This document shows, piece by piece, positions 53,281 through 61,931 of a stretch of 64,000 bases of DNA. Where the stretch lies: positions 1 to 64,000 of the forward strand of contig NZ_JANATA010000015.1 of NCBI RefSeq assembly GCF_024199005.1, written 5' to 3'. Within the stretch, counting starts at the first letter, position 1, and every line of letters starts with the position of its first letter. This stretch comes from Opacimonas viscosa. GTDB taxonomy: Bacteria > Pseudomonadota > Gammaproteobacteria > Enterobacterales > Alteromonadaceae. The notes below the pieces were generated by a model, which saw nothing but the letters and a program-made list of their open reading frames with translations, was not told the DNA's origin and made no database searches. The position numbers and the translations under genes are program-made.

Positions 53281-53397
53281 GTGATTTGCAACAAGAACAG
53301 CAAGGTTAGCAAGAAGAGCAAAATGGCCAAAATGTCCAAGATGCCTAGGACGAGCAAAATGACCAAGATGACTAAGATGTTCAAATTCACAAAATGA
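53281..53397 (+). CDS. Possible basic micro-ORF, 38 codons
   Basis: An open frame starting GTG at 53281 (or ATG at 53323) encodes a Lys/Met/Ser/Thr peptide of repeated S-K-M and T-K-M units. Its stop overlaps the start of the next gene as ATGA, which would couple their translation. No strong ribosome binding site is seen. It may be a by-product of the tandem repeat at 53305-53385. Confidence 0.3.
   Translation: MICNKNSKVSKKSKMAKMSKMPRTSKMTKMTKMFKFTK
53305..53385. repeat. 9-bp degenerate tandem repeat
   Basis: Units of the type AGCAAAATG, GCCAAAATG, TCCAAGATG, ACCAAGATG, ACTAAGATG repeat about nine times, right up to the lipoprotein start codon. Confidence 0.88.
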
Positions 53398-54014
53398 CCC
53401 ATAAAATAATCTGGTTTAGTTTCGCTCTTATAATCACTTTGTTAACTCAGGGGTGTACTTCATCTACTGGGAATCTAGGTGAAGGGGCATATGATGTTTC
53501 GTTACCCTTTGTCGAAACGGTACGATATGCGTTGTCTGATAAACCAGAACGCTGGCAGCTAAGCATCGGTGCTTATACGGTTTTTGGGACGGTAGAGAGG
53601 GTAAACAACACCACTGATGGACAAATGCGGTTTACTTCAGAGAACGATGGATATGTGGACTTTTCATTTACGGGTATTCATTTTATCTCAGACATTGCTG
53701 GTCGTGCGCTAGATTACCAGATTGATATAAAGATACTGCCAAGTACTGACCAAACATTATCACCAGAACTAGCAGTACCAGCAGATTCAGCTAAAACAAC
53801 ACACATATATCGACAAATTAAGCTAGGCGACGTCAATTATGCGACGCTCAAATGTACACCTTGGCAGTACGTGCCTTTTGGTCAATCCCAAGAGTGCCAG
53901 GGCAAAGTAAAGCATACCGTACAGGTAAGAACAAATAGCAAAGGTCAGCCTATTCAGATAGAACAGTGGCTGCCTTTTTTAAACCAACAATTGGTTTTAG
54001 AACAAATACGCTAA
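53394..54014 (+). CDS. EPS operon lipoprotein, YjbF/GfcB-like position
   Basis: A 206-aa lipoprotein with lipobox LTQGC near residue 21. The body shows beta-rich sequence (RYALSDKPERWQLSIGAYTVFGTVERV) and no catalytic motif. YjbF/GfcB lipoproteins usually accompany YjbH in EPS or capsule operons, and this gene occupies that slot. Direct similarity is too weak for me to assign the family firmly. It sits between the second YjbH-like gene and the Wza-like exporter. Confidence 0.65.
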   Translation: MTHKIIWFSFALIITLLTQGCTSSTGNLGEGAYDVSLPFVETVRYALSDKPERWQLSIGAYTVFGTVERVNNTTDGQMRFTSENDGYVDFSFTGIHFISDIAGRALDYQIDIKILPSTDQTLSPELAVPADSAKTTHIYRQIKLGDVNYATLKCTPWQYVPFGQSQECQGKVKHTVQVRTNSKGQPIQIEQWLPFLNQQLVLEQIR

Positions 54015-54050
54015 ATAACATAAATATTAGACATAGGTGGGAGTAAACCT

Positions 54051-56861
54051 TTGAATTCGTTATCTCGTTTTATGATGGCTACAGCCATGGTGGGCTTAAC
54101 ACTGACTACTAGTGTGAGTCTAACTGTGAATGCACAAACTATTAGCCCTGCACAGCTAGAACAATTTAAAAAACTACCAAAGGCCCAGCAAGAAGCGTTG
54201 GCCAAGCAATACGGTGTGGATTTGAATGCTGTGATGGGTGGTGCAGTAGGTAGTGCAAAGCAAATCACTACTCCCACTGTAGTAACACCCATTGCTCCTA
54301 GTACTTCACAAGGCAAAGCACCAGAAGCTGACGTCCAAGAAGCTCTAAAAGAAACAACGGCTGATAAACAAGAATCTCGCAATGCTAAACCACCATTAAA
54401 GATGTTTGGTTATGATTTATTTGCAGGTGCACCGACTACCTTTGCTCCGGCAACTGATATCCCTGTGCCAGCAGAATATATTGTCGGGCCTGGTGATAAC
54501 ATTAATCTGAATTTTTACGGTAAATCGAATACCCAAGTGACTCTAGTTGTAGATAGAAGCGGTACGATCAACGTCCCAGATTTAGGTCCTTTCCAAGTCG
54601 CTGGTTTATCTTTCCAAGAATTAAAGCAATACCTCAGCGAAGAAGTCAAGCAACGCACTATCGGTCAAAATGTGATCACCACCCTAGGTGAGATGCGTTC
54701 GATTCGTATTTTTATCTTGGGGGAAGCAAATCGTCCGGGCTCTTATACAGTTAGTGCGCTATCTACGATAACCAATGCGCTTTTCGTAAGTGGTGGTGTG
54801 AAAAAGACCGGTTCATTACGTGATATCCAGTTAAAGCGTAATGGTGAGATTGTTGGTCGTTTTGATTTATACGATTTGATGCTATCTGGGGATACCAGTA
54901 ATGATATTCGTGTGTTACCTGGTGATGTGATTTTTATCCCACCGGTGGGTCGTACAGCGGGGATCTCAGGGGAAGTCAAACGCCCGGCCATTTTTGAATT
55001 AAAAGATGAGCAAACCTTTGCTGATTTAGTACAACTCAGTGGCGGCTTTTTACCGACGTCATTTTTACCCGCCACAAAAGTGAATCGCATCGATACCGAC
55101 GGTCAACGTACTGTAATTGATGTGGATTTAACCAAGCAAGATAATCTGGATCAAACACTCGTGAACGGTGACACTGTTCGCGTATTTTCAATCTTAGATA
55201 GTTTAGAAGATGTGGTGTCAGTAACAGGTCATGTATTCCGTCCTGGTAACTATGCTTATACAGCGGGTATGACAGTGAGTGACATCATCAGTGATGTCAA
55301 AGACTTATTACCGAATGCTGATTTAGGTTATGCATTAATTCGTCGTGAAACGCCTGTCACACGTGAGATATTTTTCGAACAGTTCGCCATGCGTGATGTG
55401 CTAAATGGCAAAGCTATCCCATTAGCGCCACGTGACAAATTAGTGTTTTTTAGTAACTCTGGTGAGCGTGATGGTCTGATCAAAGCAGACATAGCACAAC
55501 TTCGTGGACAGACGCGCCTGAATACCCCAGCTAACGTTGTCACTGTGACTGGTCCAGTAAATCAGCCTGGCGCATATCCGTTTATCAATGGCATGACTGT
55601 CGAAAAGTTACTAGCCGCAGCGGGCAACTTAAATCTAGAAGCAGAATCGGGTTATGCGGTGTTAGTGAGAACAAACAGTGCACGAGAGCTTTCGACCGAA
55701 ACGTTAGATCTACAAAGTGCTGATAAATTAGCCCTGACCTTACAAGCTGAAGATACGCTGTACCTATTTAGCAAAAACCAAGATCGTGCTGAGACACTGA
55801 AACCGATTATCGAACGATTACAAGCGCAAGTGACCAAGGACGTGGCTAACTTATTAGTGACGATATCAGGTGAAGTGCGTTTCCCAGGTACTTACCCTTA
55901 TTCTGAGAATATGAGTATTGCGGAGTTAGTTCATGCGGCAGGTGGTCTGACAGAAGCAGCGTATTTACAAGAAGCTGAGATTTCACGTTTTGAGACGGAT
56001 ACCAAATCAAATGCAGAACGTGTGACAGTTCGAGTCCCTTTGGAATATGAATTAGCGAATAATCAAACGGTGCTAAAACCGAAAGACAATTTACAAATTC
56101 AACGTATCCCTGAGTGGTATGAAAAGCAGTATGTGACGTTAGCCGGTGAGTTTACTTTTCCTGGACGTTATTTGATTCGTGACGGTGAAACGATAGCTGA
56201 GGTGATTCAGCGTGCTGGCGGATTTACGGATTTGGCGTATCCAGGAGCCACTGTGTTTTTGCGAGATTCTGTTGCGGTATCCCAGCGTAGAGAAATCCAA
56301 CGCATGGAAAAAATGCTGACCAAGCAATTAGAAATTGCGATGGCTGGTAAGGCGATGTCATCGACATTACCGGTACAACAAGCGACACCTGATTTAACCA
56401 AGTTAACACAAATTGTCGATGAAACAGCCGAAGATGGCCTAGGCCGAGTGGCAATAGATTTAGTCGGTCAGATATCAGGTATAGGCGACCCTGTTGTGTT
56501 GTTTGCAAATGACTCTATCTATGTTCCTAGAAAACCGGCTACTGTACAAATCATCGGAGAGGTACATATGAACTCTGCTCATGTGTTTGATTCAAACTAT
56601 ACACTCAATGATTATTTGAATATGGCAGGTGGAACCACAACGTTTGCTGATGATTCTGAAGTATTTGTGATCCGCGCAGACGGTAGAATCATCAAACCGA
56701 GAGCGGATTGGTTTGTATTTAATAGTGCGAATATACAACCAGGTGACACGATTGTAGTGCCATTAGACGTGAATTTACAAAACAACTTAACTTTATGGCA
56801 GCAAGTTACCCAGATTATCTATAACAGCGCGGTTGCAGTCGCTGCAATACGTGGACTATAG
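54051..56861 (+). CDS. Wza-like polysaccharide export protein with multiple SLBB domains
   Basis: An outer membrane polysaccharide export protein of 936 aa. It has a signal peptide (1-29, ending VNAQ), an early Gln/Lys-rich helix, the Poly_export domain (about 140-235: EYIVGPGDNINLNFYG, SGTINVPDLGPFQVAGLSF), then about six SLBB-type repeats (for example VSVTGHVFRPGNYAYTAGMT, VTVTGPVNQPGAYPFINGMT, VTLAGEFTFPGRYLIRDGET). It is much longer than Wza (about 380 aa), as in EPS exporters of marine relatives. It uses a TTG start backed by GGGAG 7 nt upstream. The Wzz-like gene follows at once. Confidence 0.93.
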   Translation: MNSLSRFMMATAMVGLTLTTSVSLTVNAQTISPAQLEQFKKLPKAQQEALAKQYGVDLNAVMGGAVGSAKQITTPTVVTPIAPSTSQGKAPEADVQEALKETTADKQESRNAKPPLKMFGYDLFAGAPTTFAPATDIPVPAEYIVGPGDNINLNFYGKSNTQVTLVVDRSGTINVPDLGPFQVAGLSFQELKQYLSEEVKQRTIGQNVITTLGEMRSIRIFILGEANRPGSYTVSALSTITNALFVSGGVKKTGSLRDIQLKRNGEIVGRFDLYDLMLSGDTSNDIRVLPGDVIFIPPVGRTAGISGEVKRPAIFELKDEQTFADLVQLSGGFLPTSFLPATKVNRIDTDGQRTVIDVDLTKQDNLDQTLVNGDTVRVFSILDSLEDVVSVTGHVFRPGNYAYTAGMTVSDIISDVKDLLPNADLGYALIRRETPVTREIFFEQFAMRDVLNGKAIPLAPRDKLVFFSNSGERDGLIKADIAQLRGQTRLNTPANVVTVTGPVNQPGAYPFINGMTVEKLLAAAGNLNLEAESGYAVLVRTNSARELSTETLDLQSADKLALTLQAEDTLYLFSKNQDRAETLKPIIERLQAQVTKDVANLLVTISGEVRFPGTYPYSENMSIAELVHAAGGLTEAAYLQEAEISRFETDTKSNAERVTVRVPLEYELANNQTVLKPKDNLQIQRIPEWYEKQYVTLAGEFTFPGRYLIRDGETIAEVIQRAGGFTDLAYPGATVFLRDSVAVSQRREIQRMEKMLTKQLEIAMAGKAMSSTLPVQQATPDLTKLTQIVDETAEDGLGRVAIDLVGQISGIGDPVVLFANDSIYVPRKPATVQIIGEVHMNSAHVFDSNYTLNDYLNMAGGTTTFADDSEVFVIRADGRIIKPRADWFVFNSANIQPGDTIVVPLDVNLQNNLTLWQQVTQIIYNSAVAVAAIRGL

Positions 56862-56872
56862 GAGTGCATGAT

Positions 56873-57838
56873 ATGAATACTCAAACTCCTACTAATCAAG
56901 CACCAAAACCAGCACCAGAACATAATCACTATGCTGATGATGAAATCGATTTAAAAGAACTCTTTACCGCACTATGGGCTGGCAAAAAAATCATTATCGG
57001 GACGACATTTATCGCGAGTGTATTAGCTGTAGTGTTTGCGCTATCCATGCCAAATATTTATCGCTCAGAAGCACTATTAGCGCCAGTAGGAGCAGATGGT
57101 GGTGGCATGAGCGGACTGGCAAGTAAATTTGGTGGTTTAGCGTCATTAGCTGGGGTATCACTACCTGGTGGTGGCGGTGATAAAACAACGATGGGTATCG
57201 AAGTGCTCAAATCTAGGGCTTTTTTTGCGGAGTTTGTGAATAAGTATCCAGTAATGGTCGATTTGATGGCGGCAAAAGGGTGGAATTCGGGTTCAAATAC
57301 CGTCCTCATAAATAGTGACGTCTATGATGTAGATAATAAGGAGTGGTTACGTGAAGTGGATGCTCCACGGACGCCTGAACCATCAGTACAGGAAGCGCAC
57401 GAAGTATTTAAGGGCTTATTATCTGTCTCACAAGACAAAGAGTCGAGTTTTGTGACGATATCGGTAGAACACTTTTCACCATATGTAGCAAAGCAGTGGG
57501 TAGACTGGTTAGTGCAAGAGATTAACAACACCATCCGTGAACAAGATGTCGCCCAAGCACAGCGTTCCATTGATTATCTAAAAGAACAAATACAAGCAAC
57601 ACAGCTAGCTGATTTACAAGCAGGATTTTTTGAGCTAATTCAATCACAAACAGAAACCATCATGCTTGCGAATGCAAGTCCTGAGTATTTATTTAAAACA
57701 CTTGACCCGGCAGTAATACCTGAACTGAAGGCAAAACCTAAACGTGCATTAATTTGTGTGTTAGGGGCTATGTTAGGTGGGATGCTCGGAGTACTGGTGG
57801 TGTTGATTAGGCATTTTACTGCAAATGAAAATAGTTAA
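56873..57838 (+). CDS. Wzz-family polysaccharide chain-length/export protein
   Basis: An inner membrane protein of about 321 aa: N-terminal Wzz domain (EIDLKELFTALWAGKKIIIGTTFIASV), span at about 42-62, periplasmic region with a Gly-rich start and coiled-coil segment, second span at about 292-312 and a short tail. No tyrosine kinase domain is attached. The ATG at 56873 has GGAG 8 nt upstream and is preferred to GTG 56864. It is the last gene of the operon begun at 50867, and presumably controls length in concert with the Wza-like exporter. Confidence 0.9.
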   Translation: MNTQTPTNQAPKPAPEHNHYADDEIDLKELFTALWAGKKIIIGTTFIASVLAVVFALSMPNIYRSEALLAPVGADGGGMSGLASKFGGLASLAGVSLPGGGGDKTTMGIEVLKSRAFFAEFVNKYPVMVDLMAAKGWNSGSNTVLINSDVYDVDNKEWLREVDAPRTPEPSVQEAHEVFKGLLSVSQDKESSFVTISVEHFSPYVAKQWVDWLVQEINNTIREQDVAQAQRSIDYLKEQIQATQLADLQAGFFELIQSQTETIMLANASPEYLFKTLDPAVIPELKAKPKRALICVLGAMLGGMLGVLVVLIRHFTANENS

Positions 57839-57858
57839 AAAAATTTTTTTCATTAACT

Positions 57859-57914
57859 AAGAATATTTCTTATATATTTACATAGTCTAATTTGGTACGG
57901 TTCACACTATGAAC
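57859..57914 (+). promoter_or_regulatory. Shared EPS leader signature, copy 2
   Basis: AAGAA(N3)TTCTTATA starts at 57859 and GTTCACACTATGAAC at 57900, a 41-nt offset identical to that at 50637/50678. Confidence 0.65.
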
Positions 57915-57952
57915 GCAGGATGCGAATTTGGTCTTTACATAAAGATGTGTAT

Positions 57953-57965
57953 CCTTGCGGTAGCC
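57953..57965 (+). promoter_or_regulatory. ops/JUMPstart element 3
   Basis: CCTTGCGGTAGCC, identical to elements 1 and 2. Upstream GCAGGAT can pair with ATCCTTGC with one bulge, and TCTTT/AAAGA forms a smaller hairpin in between. It lies about 295 bp before rmlB. Confidence 0.92.
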
Positions 57966-58088
57966 TGCCTGAAACTTAAAAAATGCCTATCTTAGCACTT
58001 TTTTAATATCGAAATTAATTAAAAAATAATAATTATTACAAATGATATTAATAAATATTTTAAAAAATATCAAAATATAAATAATGCA

Positions 58089-58106
58089 CGATAATGGGCA
58101 TTATCG
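58089..58106. promoter_or_regulatory. 18-bp palindrome in the rml leader
   Basis: CGATAATG and CATTATCG are separated by GG. Located between the ops element and rmlB, it could be an operator or an RNA pause hairpin. Confidence 0.5.
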
Positions 58107-58258
58107 ATTAAGAAAATATACACTATATCAATGACTTGTGCCTTTAACAGGCCATAACTTTTTCTAAAACATCAAATATACTTTTTTCATTCACATTATG
58201 AATTGTGAATGTTTCATTCAAATAAATTTAAAATAAATTATAGGAATAGGCTCTTTTT

Positions 58259-59338
58259 GTGAAAATTCTTGTTACAGGTGGCGCAGGTTTTATTGGCTCT
58301 GCAGTTGTACGTCATATTATTCAAAACACCCAAGATTCTGTAGTTAACGTTGATTGCTTGACTTATGCAGGTAATTTGGAATCGTTAGTTTCAGTTGATT
58401 CGAGTGAGCGTTATGTATTTGAGCAGGTCAATATCTGTGACCGCGCTGAATTAGACCGTGTATTCAATACTTACAAACCTGACGCCGTAATGCACTTGGC
58501 TGCTGAGTCTCATGTTGACCGTTCAATTACTGGCCCTGCGGCGTTCATTGAAACCAACGTGGTTGGTACTTATACACTGCTTGAGGCGACCCGTGAATAT
58601 TGGAATAAGTTGGATGATGCTTCAAAACAAGCTTTCCGCTTCCATCACATTTCAACCGATGAGGTATATGGCGATTTAACTCACCCTGATGAAGTACCAA
58701 CTGGTACTAAACTTCCCATGTTTATAGAAACAACGCCTTATGCACCCTCAAGCCCTTACTCATCGTCCAAAGCCTCAAGTGATCATTTAGTACGCGCATG
58801 GTTACGTACCTACGGCTTACCAACCATTGTGACCAATTGTTCAAATAACTACGGCCCTTACCACTTTCCAGAAAAACTGATACCATTAGTTATCTTAAAT
58901 GCATTAGAAGGCAAAGATTTACCTATCTATGGCAAAGGTGATCAAATTCGTGACTGGCTCTATGTAGAAGACCATGCCCGCGCTTTATATAAAGTAGTAA
59001 CCGAAGGTAAGGTTGGCGAAACCTATAACATTGGTGGCCACAACGAAAAGCAAAACTTAGAAGTGGTACAAACTATTTGTGAGATTTTAGATGCCTTAGT
59101 GCCTAAAGAGACCAAATATAGCGAGCAAATTACCTACGTGACTGACCGACCTGGTCACGACCGACGCTACGCCATTGACTCAACCAAAATGCAACAAGAG
59201 TTGGGTTGGACACCGGTCGAAACCTTTGAAACTGGCTTAAGGAAGACAGTCCAATGGTACTTGGATAACGAACAGTGGTGTAAGAACGTTCAAGATGGCT
59301 CTTATCAACGTGAACGTTTAGGCGAAATTGAGGTTTAA
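58259..59338 (+). CDS. rfbB: dTDP-glucose 4,6-dehydratase
   Basis: A short-chain dehydrogenase of 359 aa that converts dTDP-glucose to dTDP-4-keto-6-deoxyglucose (RmlB). It has NAD-binding [11 protein letters not shown] (7-17), [12 protein letters not shown], the catalytic YSSSKASSD region (Tyr/Lys pair near 170) and [11 protein letters not shown]. It starts with GTG. It opens an operon of overlapping genes for dTDP-rhamnose or related dTDP-6-deoxysugars and is preceded by ops element 3. Confidence 0.96.
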   Translation: MKILVTGGAGFIGSAVVRHIIQNTQDSVVNVDCLTYAGNLESLVSVDSSERYVFEQVNICDRAELDRVFNTYKPDAVMHLAAESHVDRSITGPAAFIETNVVGTYTLLEATREYWNKLDDASKQAFRFHHISTDEVYGDLTHPDEVPTGTKLPMFIETTPYAPSSPYSSSKASSDHLVRAWLRTYGLPTIVTNCSNNYGPYHFPEKLIPLVILNALEGKDLPIYGKGDQIRDWLYVEDHARALYKVVTEGKVGETYNIGGHNEKQNLEVVQTICEILDALVPKETKYSEQITYVTDRPGHDRRYAIDSTKMQQELGWTPVETFETGLRKTVQWYLDNEQWCKNVQDGSYQRERLGEIEV

Positions 59339-60219
59339 TGATGAAAGGGATTGTTTTAGCAGGTGGCTCAGGCACACGTTTATACCCACTAACTCGCGGG
59401 ACATCAAAGCAGATGTTACCGATTTATGATAAGCCGATGATTTACTACCCGATATCCACACTGATGTTGGCGGGGATCAGAGACATTCTTATTATCACTA
59501 CACCAGAAGATCAAGCTGGCTTTAAGCGCCTTCTTGGTGATGGCAGTGAGTACGGCATTAACCTTGAATATGCCATTCAGCCAAGCCCAGATGGGTTAGC
59601 GCAAGCCTTCATTATCGGTGAAGAGTTCATCGGTGATGACTCAGTGTGTTTAGTGCTTGGTGACAATATTTATTACGGGCAGCACTTCAGTGAGCAGCTA
59701 TTAAATGCAAAAGCTAAAACCGAGCAAGGATCAGCGACAGTATTTGGCTATCAAGTCAAAGATCCAGAACGTTTTGGCGTAGTAGAGTTTGACGAAAACT
59801 TTAAAGCGCTGTCTATTGAAGAAAAACCTTTACAGCCAAAATCAAATTATGCGGTTACAGGGCTTTATTTTTATGACAATCGTGTAGTGGAGTGGGCAAA
59901 ACAAGTTAAACCATCAAATCGTGGCGAGCTTGAGATTACCACACTTAACGAAATGTATCTTAACGATGGCTCATTGAATGTTGAGTTATTAGGTCGTGGC
60001 TTTGCGTGGCTGGATACAGGGACTCACGAAAGCCTTCATGAAGCTTCATCTTTCGTACAAACGATTGAAAATGTGCAGGGCTTAAAAGTGGCTTGCCTAG
60101 AAGAAATTGCATGGCGTAATGGTTGGTTATCTAATCAAGAGTTACAGACTATTGCCAAACCGATGTTAAAAAATGAATACGGTAAGTATCTTACCCGCAT
60201 CATTGACGAGGTAAAGTAA
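59338..60219 (+). CDS. rfbA: Glucose-1-phosphate thymidylyltransferase
   Basis: The 293-aa RmlA makes dTDP-glucose from glucose-1-phosphate and dTTP. Nucleotide-binding [20 protein letters not shown] at the N-terminus, then [16 protein letters not shown] and VLGDNIYYG, are all family motifs. It overlaps rfbB by 1 bp (TAATG). A second ATG follows immediately at 59341. Confidence 0.97.
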   Translation: MMKGIVLAGGSGTRLYPLTRGTSKQMLPIYDKPMIYYPISTLMLAGIRDILIITTPEDQAGFKRLLGDGSEYGINLEYAIQPSPDGLAQAFIIGEEFIGDDSVCLVLGDNIYYGQHFSEQLLNAKAKTEQGSATVFGYQVKDPERFGVVEFDENFKALSIEEKPLQPKSNYAVTGLYFYDNRVVEWAKQVKPSNRGELEITTLNEMYLNDGSLNVELLGRGFAWLDTGTHESLHEASSFVQTIENVQGLKVACLEEIAWRNGWLSNQELQTIAKPMLKNEYGKYLTRIIDEVK

Positions 60220-61115
60220 TGCCTCAAGCTATAAATAAAGTATTAGTAACGGGCAGTAATGGACAAGTTGGTTGTTTATTGTCTCAAAAACTAGAAAGGC
60301 TAAAAGATGAATTTAAGCTTTATAGTTTTGATAGAGAGGCTTTAGACATTACCTCTCAAGATGATGTAGTAAAAAAAATTGATGATATCCAGCCAGACAT
60401 TATTATTAACTGCGCAGCACACACGGGCGTGGATAAAGCTGAAACAGACATTGAAAACAGTTTCGCCATTAATGAACTCGGCCCAAAATACTTAGCTGAA
60501 CAAGCATTAAAGAATGATGCGTTATTAATCCATATATCAACCGATTATGTATTTGATGGTAATAAAACTGAGCCATATAACGAAACCGATAAGCCCAATC
60601 CAAAAGGAGTTTACGGTAAAAGTAAATTAGCAGGTGAGCTAGCCATTCAAAACACTGGCTGCAAGAACGTAATTCTACGCACCTCATGGGTATTTGGTGA
60701 GCATGGTAATAATTTTGTGAAAACTATGCTCAAACTTGGTAAAACAAAAGAAAAATTGGGAGTTATTGGCGACCAATTTGGCGGCCCAACCTATGCGGGC
60801 GACATTGCTGATGCAATCATTATTATATCAAAAAAATACCAGATTAGAGAACAGTCAGGGGTATACCATTACTCAGGTCATCCGCATGTTAGTTGGTATG
60901 AGTTAGCGTGTGAAATATTTAATGTGGCTACTAAAATTGACGATAACTATAAAGCTCCTCAAGTAATTAAAATACGATCAATAGAATATCCACTGCCAGC
61001 AGTAAGACCTGCTAACTCGAGATTAAATTGTAATAAATTATACAAGAATTTCAATATAAGCGAAAGCGATTGGAATAAACAACTAAATGAAAATTTAGAA
61101 GGTTTTTTTAAATGA
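60219..61115 (+). CDS. rfbD: dTDP-4-dehydrorhamnose reductase
   Basis: RmlD, 298 aa, performs the last step to dTDP-L-rhamnose. NAD(P)-binding VTGSNGQVG (10-18), the catalytic region HISTDYVFDG, YGKSKLAGE (Tyr/Lys) and RTSWVFGEHGNNFVKTM are present. It overlaps rfbA by 1 bp and the following oxygenase gene by 4 bp (ATGA). Base composition is more AT-rich from here on than in rfbBA, as is common in the variable part of O-antigen clusters. Confidence 0.95.
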   Translation: MPQAINKVLVTGSNGQVGCLLSQKLERLKDEFKLYSFDREALDITSQDDVVKKIDDIQPDIIINCAAHTGVDKAETDIENSFAINELGPKYLAEQALKNDALLIHISTDYVFDGNKTEPYNETDKPNPKGVYGKSKLAGELAIQNTGCKNVILRTSWVFGEHGNNFVKTMLKLGKTKEKLGVIGDQFGGPTYAGDIADAIIIISKKYQIREQSGVYHYSGHPHVSWYELACEIFNVATKIDDNYKAPQVIKIRSIEYPLPAVRPANSRLNCNKLYKNFNISESDWNKQLNENLEGFFK

Positions 61116-61924
61116 ATAGAAATGAAATAGCAGAATTACTGAAAGTCAGATTAGAACGAGCCTTACAAGATGCTAGTAAGCAATTTGCTGAAAATGAGCC
61201 CTATATTGGCTATTTTGTAGTAGATGATTTATTACCTGATAACTTAGCACGAAATATTTACAGCGCTTTTCCAAATTCTAATTCAATGAAGTTAAACAAA
61301 ACATTACGCGAATACAAATATATTGCGGCACAATTAGATAATTATAATCAACTAATAGAAGAGGTAACATTCGCGTTTCACTCCGAAGAGGTAGTTTGTT
61401 TAATTGAAAAAATAACAGGTATTTTGAACTTAAAAGCAGACTCAAATCTATATGCCGGTGGCATCTCTATGATGGGAAAAGATCACTACTTGAATCCACA
61501 TTTGGACAATTCGCATGATAAAAATCGAGAAAATTGGCGAGTTCTAAATTTACTTTATTATGTAAGTCCTGATTGGAAAATTGAAGATGGGGGAAACTTA
61601 GAATTATGGCCTTCAGGTATTACAGGTAAACAAATAACTTTGGAAAGTAAGTTTAACCGATTAATTGTTATGGCTACACATGACAAGTCATGGCACTCGG
61701 TTAGTCCTATTACTATAGATAAAAAAAGGTGTTGTGTATCTAATTACTACTTTTCAGAGAAACCACTAAATATTAATGATAAATTTCATATTACAGCATT
61801 TAGAGGAAGGCCTGAACAGAAAGTCAAAGATGTTTTTTTGCGTTGTGACGCATTTTTAAGAAATACAATAAGAAAGGCTTTCCCTAAAGGCGTTAAAAAA
61901 ACAGACCATTATTATAAGAAATAA
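61112..61924 (+). CDS. 2-oxoglutarate/Fe(II)-dependent oxygenase-like protein
   Basis: A 270-aa protein of the prolyl 4-hydroxylase-like superfamily. The iron-binding triad is H130-x-D132 (LNPHLDNSHD) and H195 (SWHSVSPI), with FNRLIVM and GGNLELW as core strands. Members found in polysaccharide clusters are thought to modify sugars or their substituents; the substrate is unknown. It is embedded in the rml operon, with an ATGA overlap with rfbD and 7 bp before rfbC, so it is truly part of the unit. Confidence 0.82.
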   Translation: MNRNEIAELLKVRLERALQDASKQFAENEPYIGYFVVDDLLPDNLARNIYSAFPNSNSMKLNKTLREYKYIAAQLDNYNQLIEEVTFAFHSEEVVCLIEKITGILNLKADSNLYAGGISMMGKDHYLNPHLDNSHDKNRENWRVLNLLYYVSPDWKIEDGGNLELWPSGITGKQITLESKFNRLIVMATHDKSWHSVSPITIDKKRCCVSNYYFSEKPLNINDKFHITAFRGRPEQKVKDVFLRCDAFLRNTIRKAFPKGVKKTDHYYKK

Positions 61925-61931
61925 TAAACAA

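Larger units (their letters stand above)
57839..58258. other. Leader region of the rml operon
   Basis: A 420-bp AT-rich leader with the shared signature (57859-57914), ops element 3 (57953-57965), an 18-bp palindrome (58089-58106) and a 7-bp stem ATTCACA/TGTGAAT (58189-58210). No frame is supported. Confidence 0.65.

Noticed and set aside
58189-58210. ATTCACA/TGTGAAT stem as an operator
   Set aside because: Only 7 bp, in very AT-rich DNA where such pairs are expected by chance.
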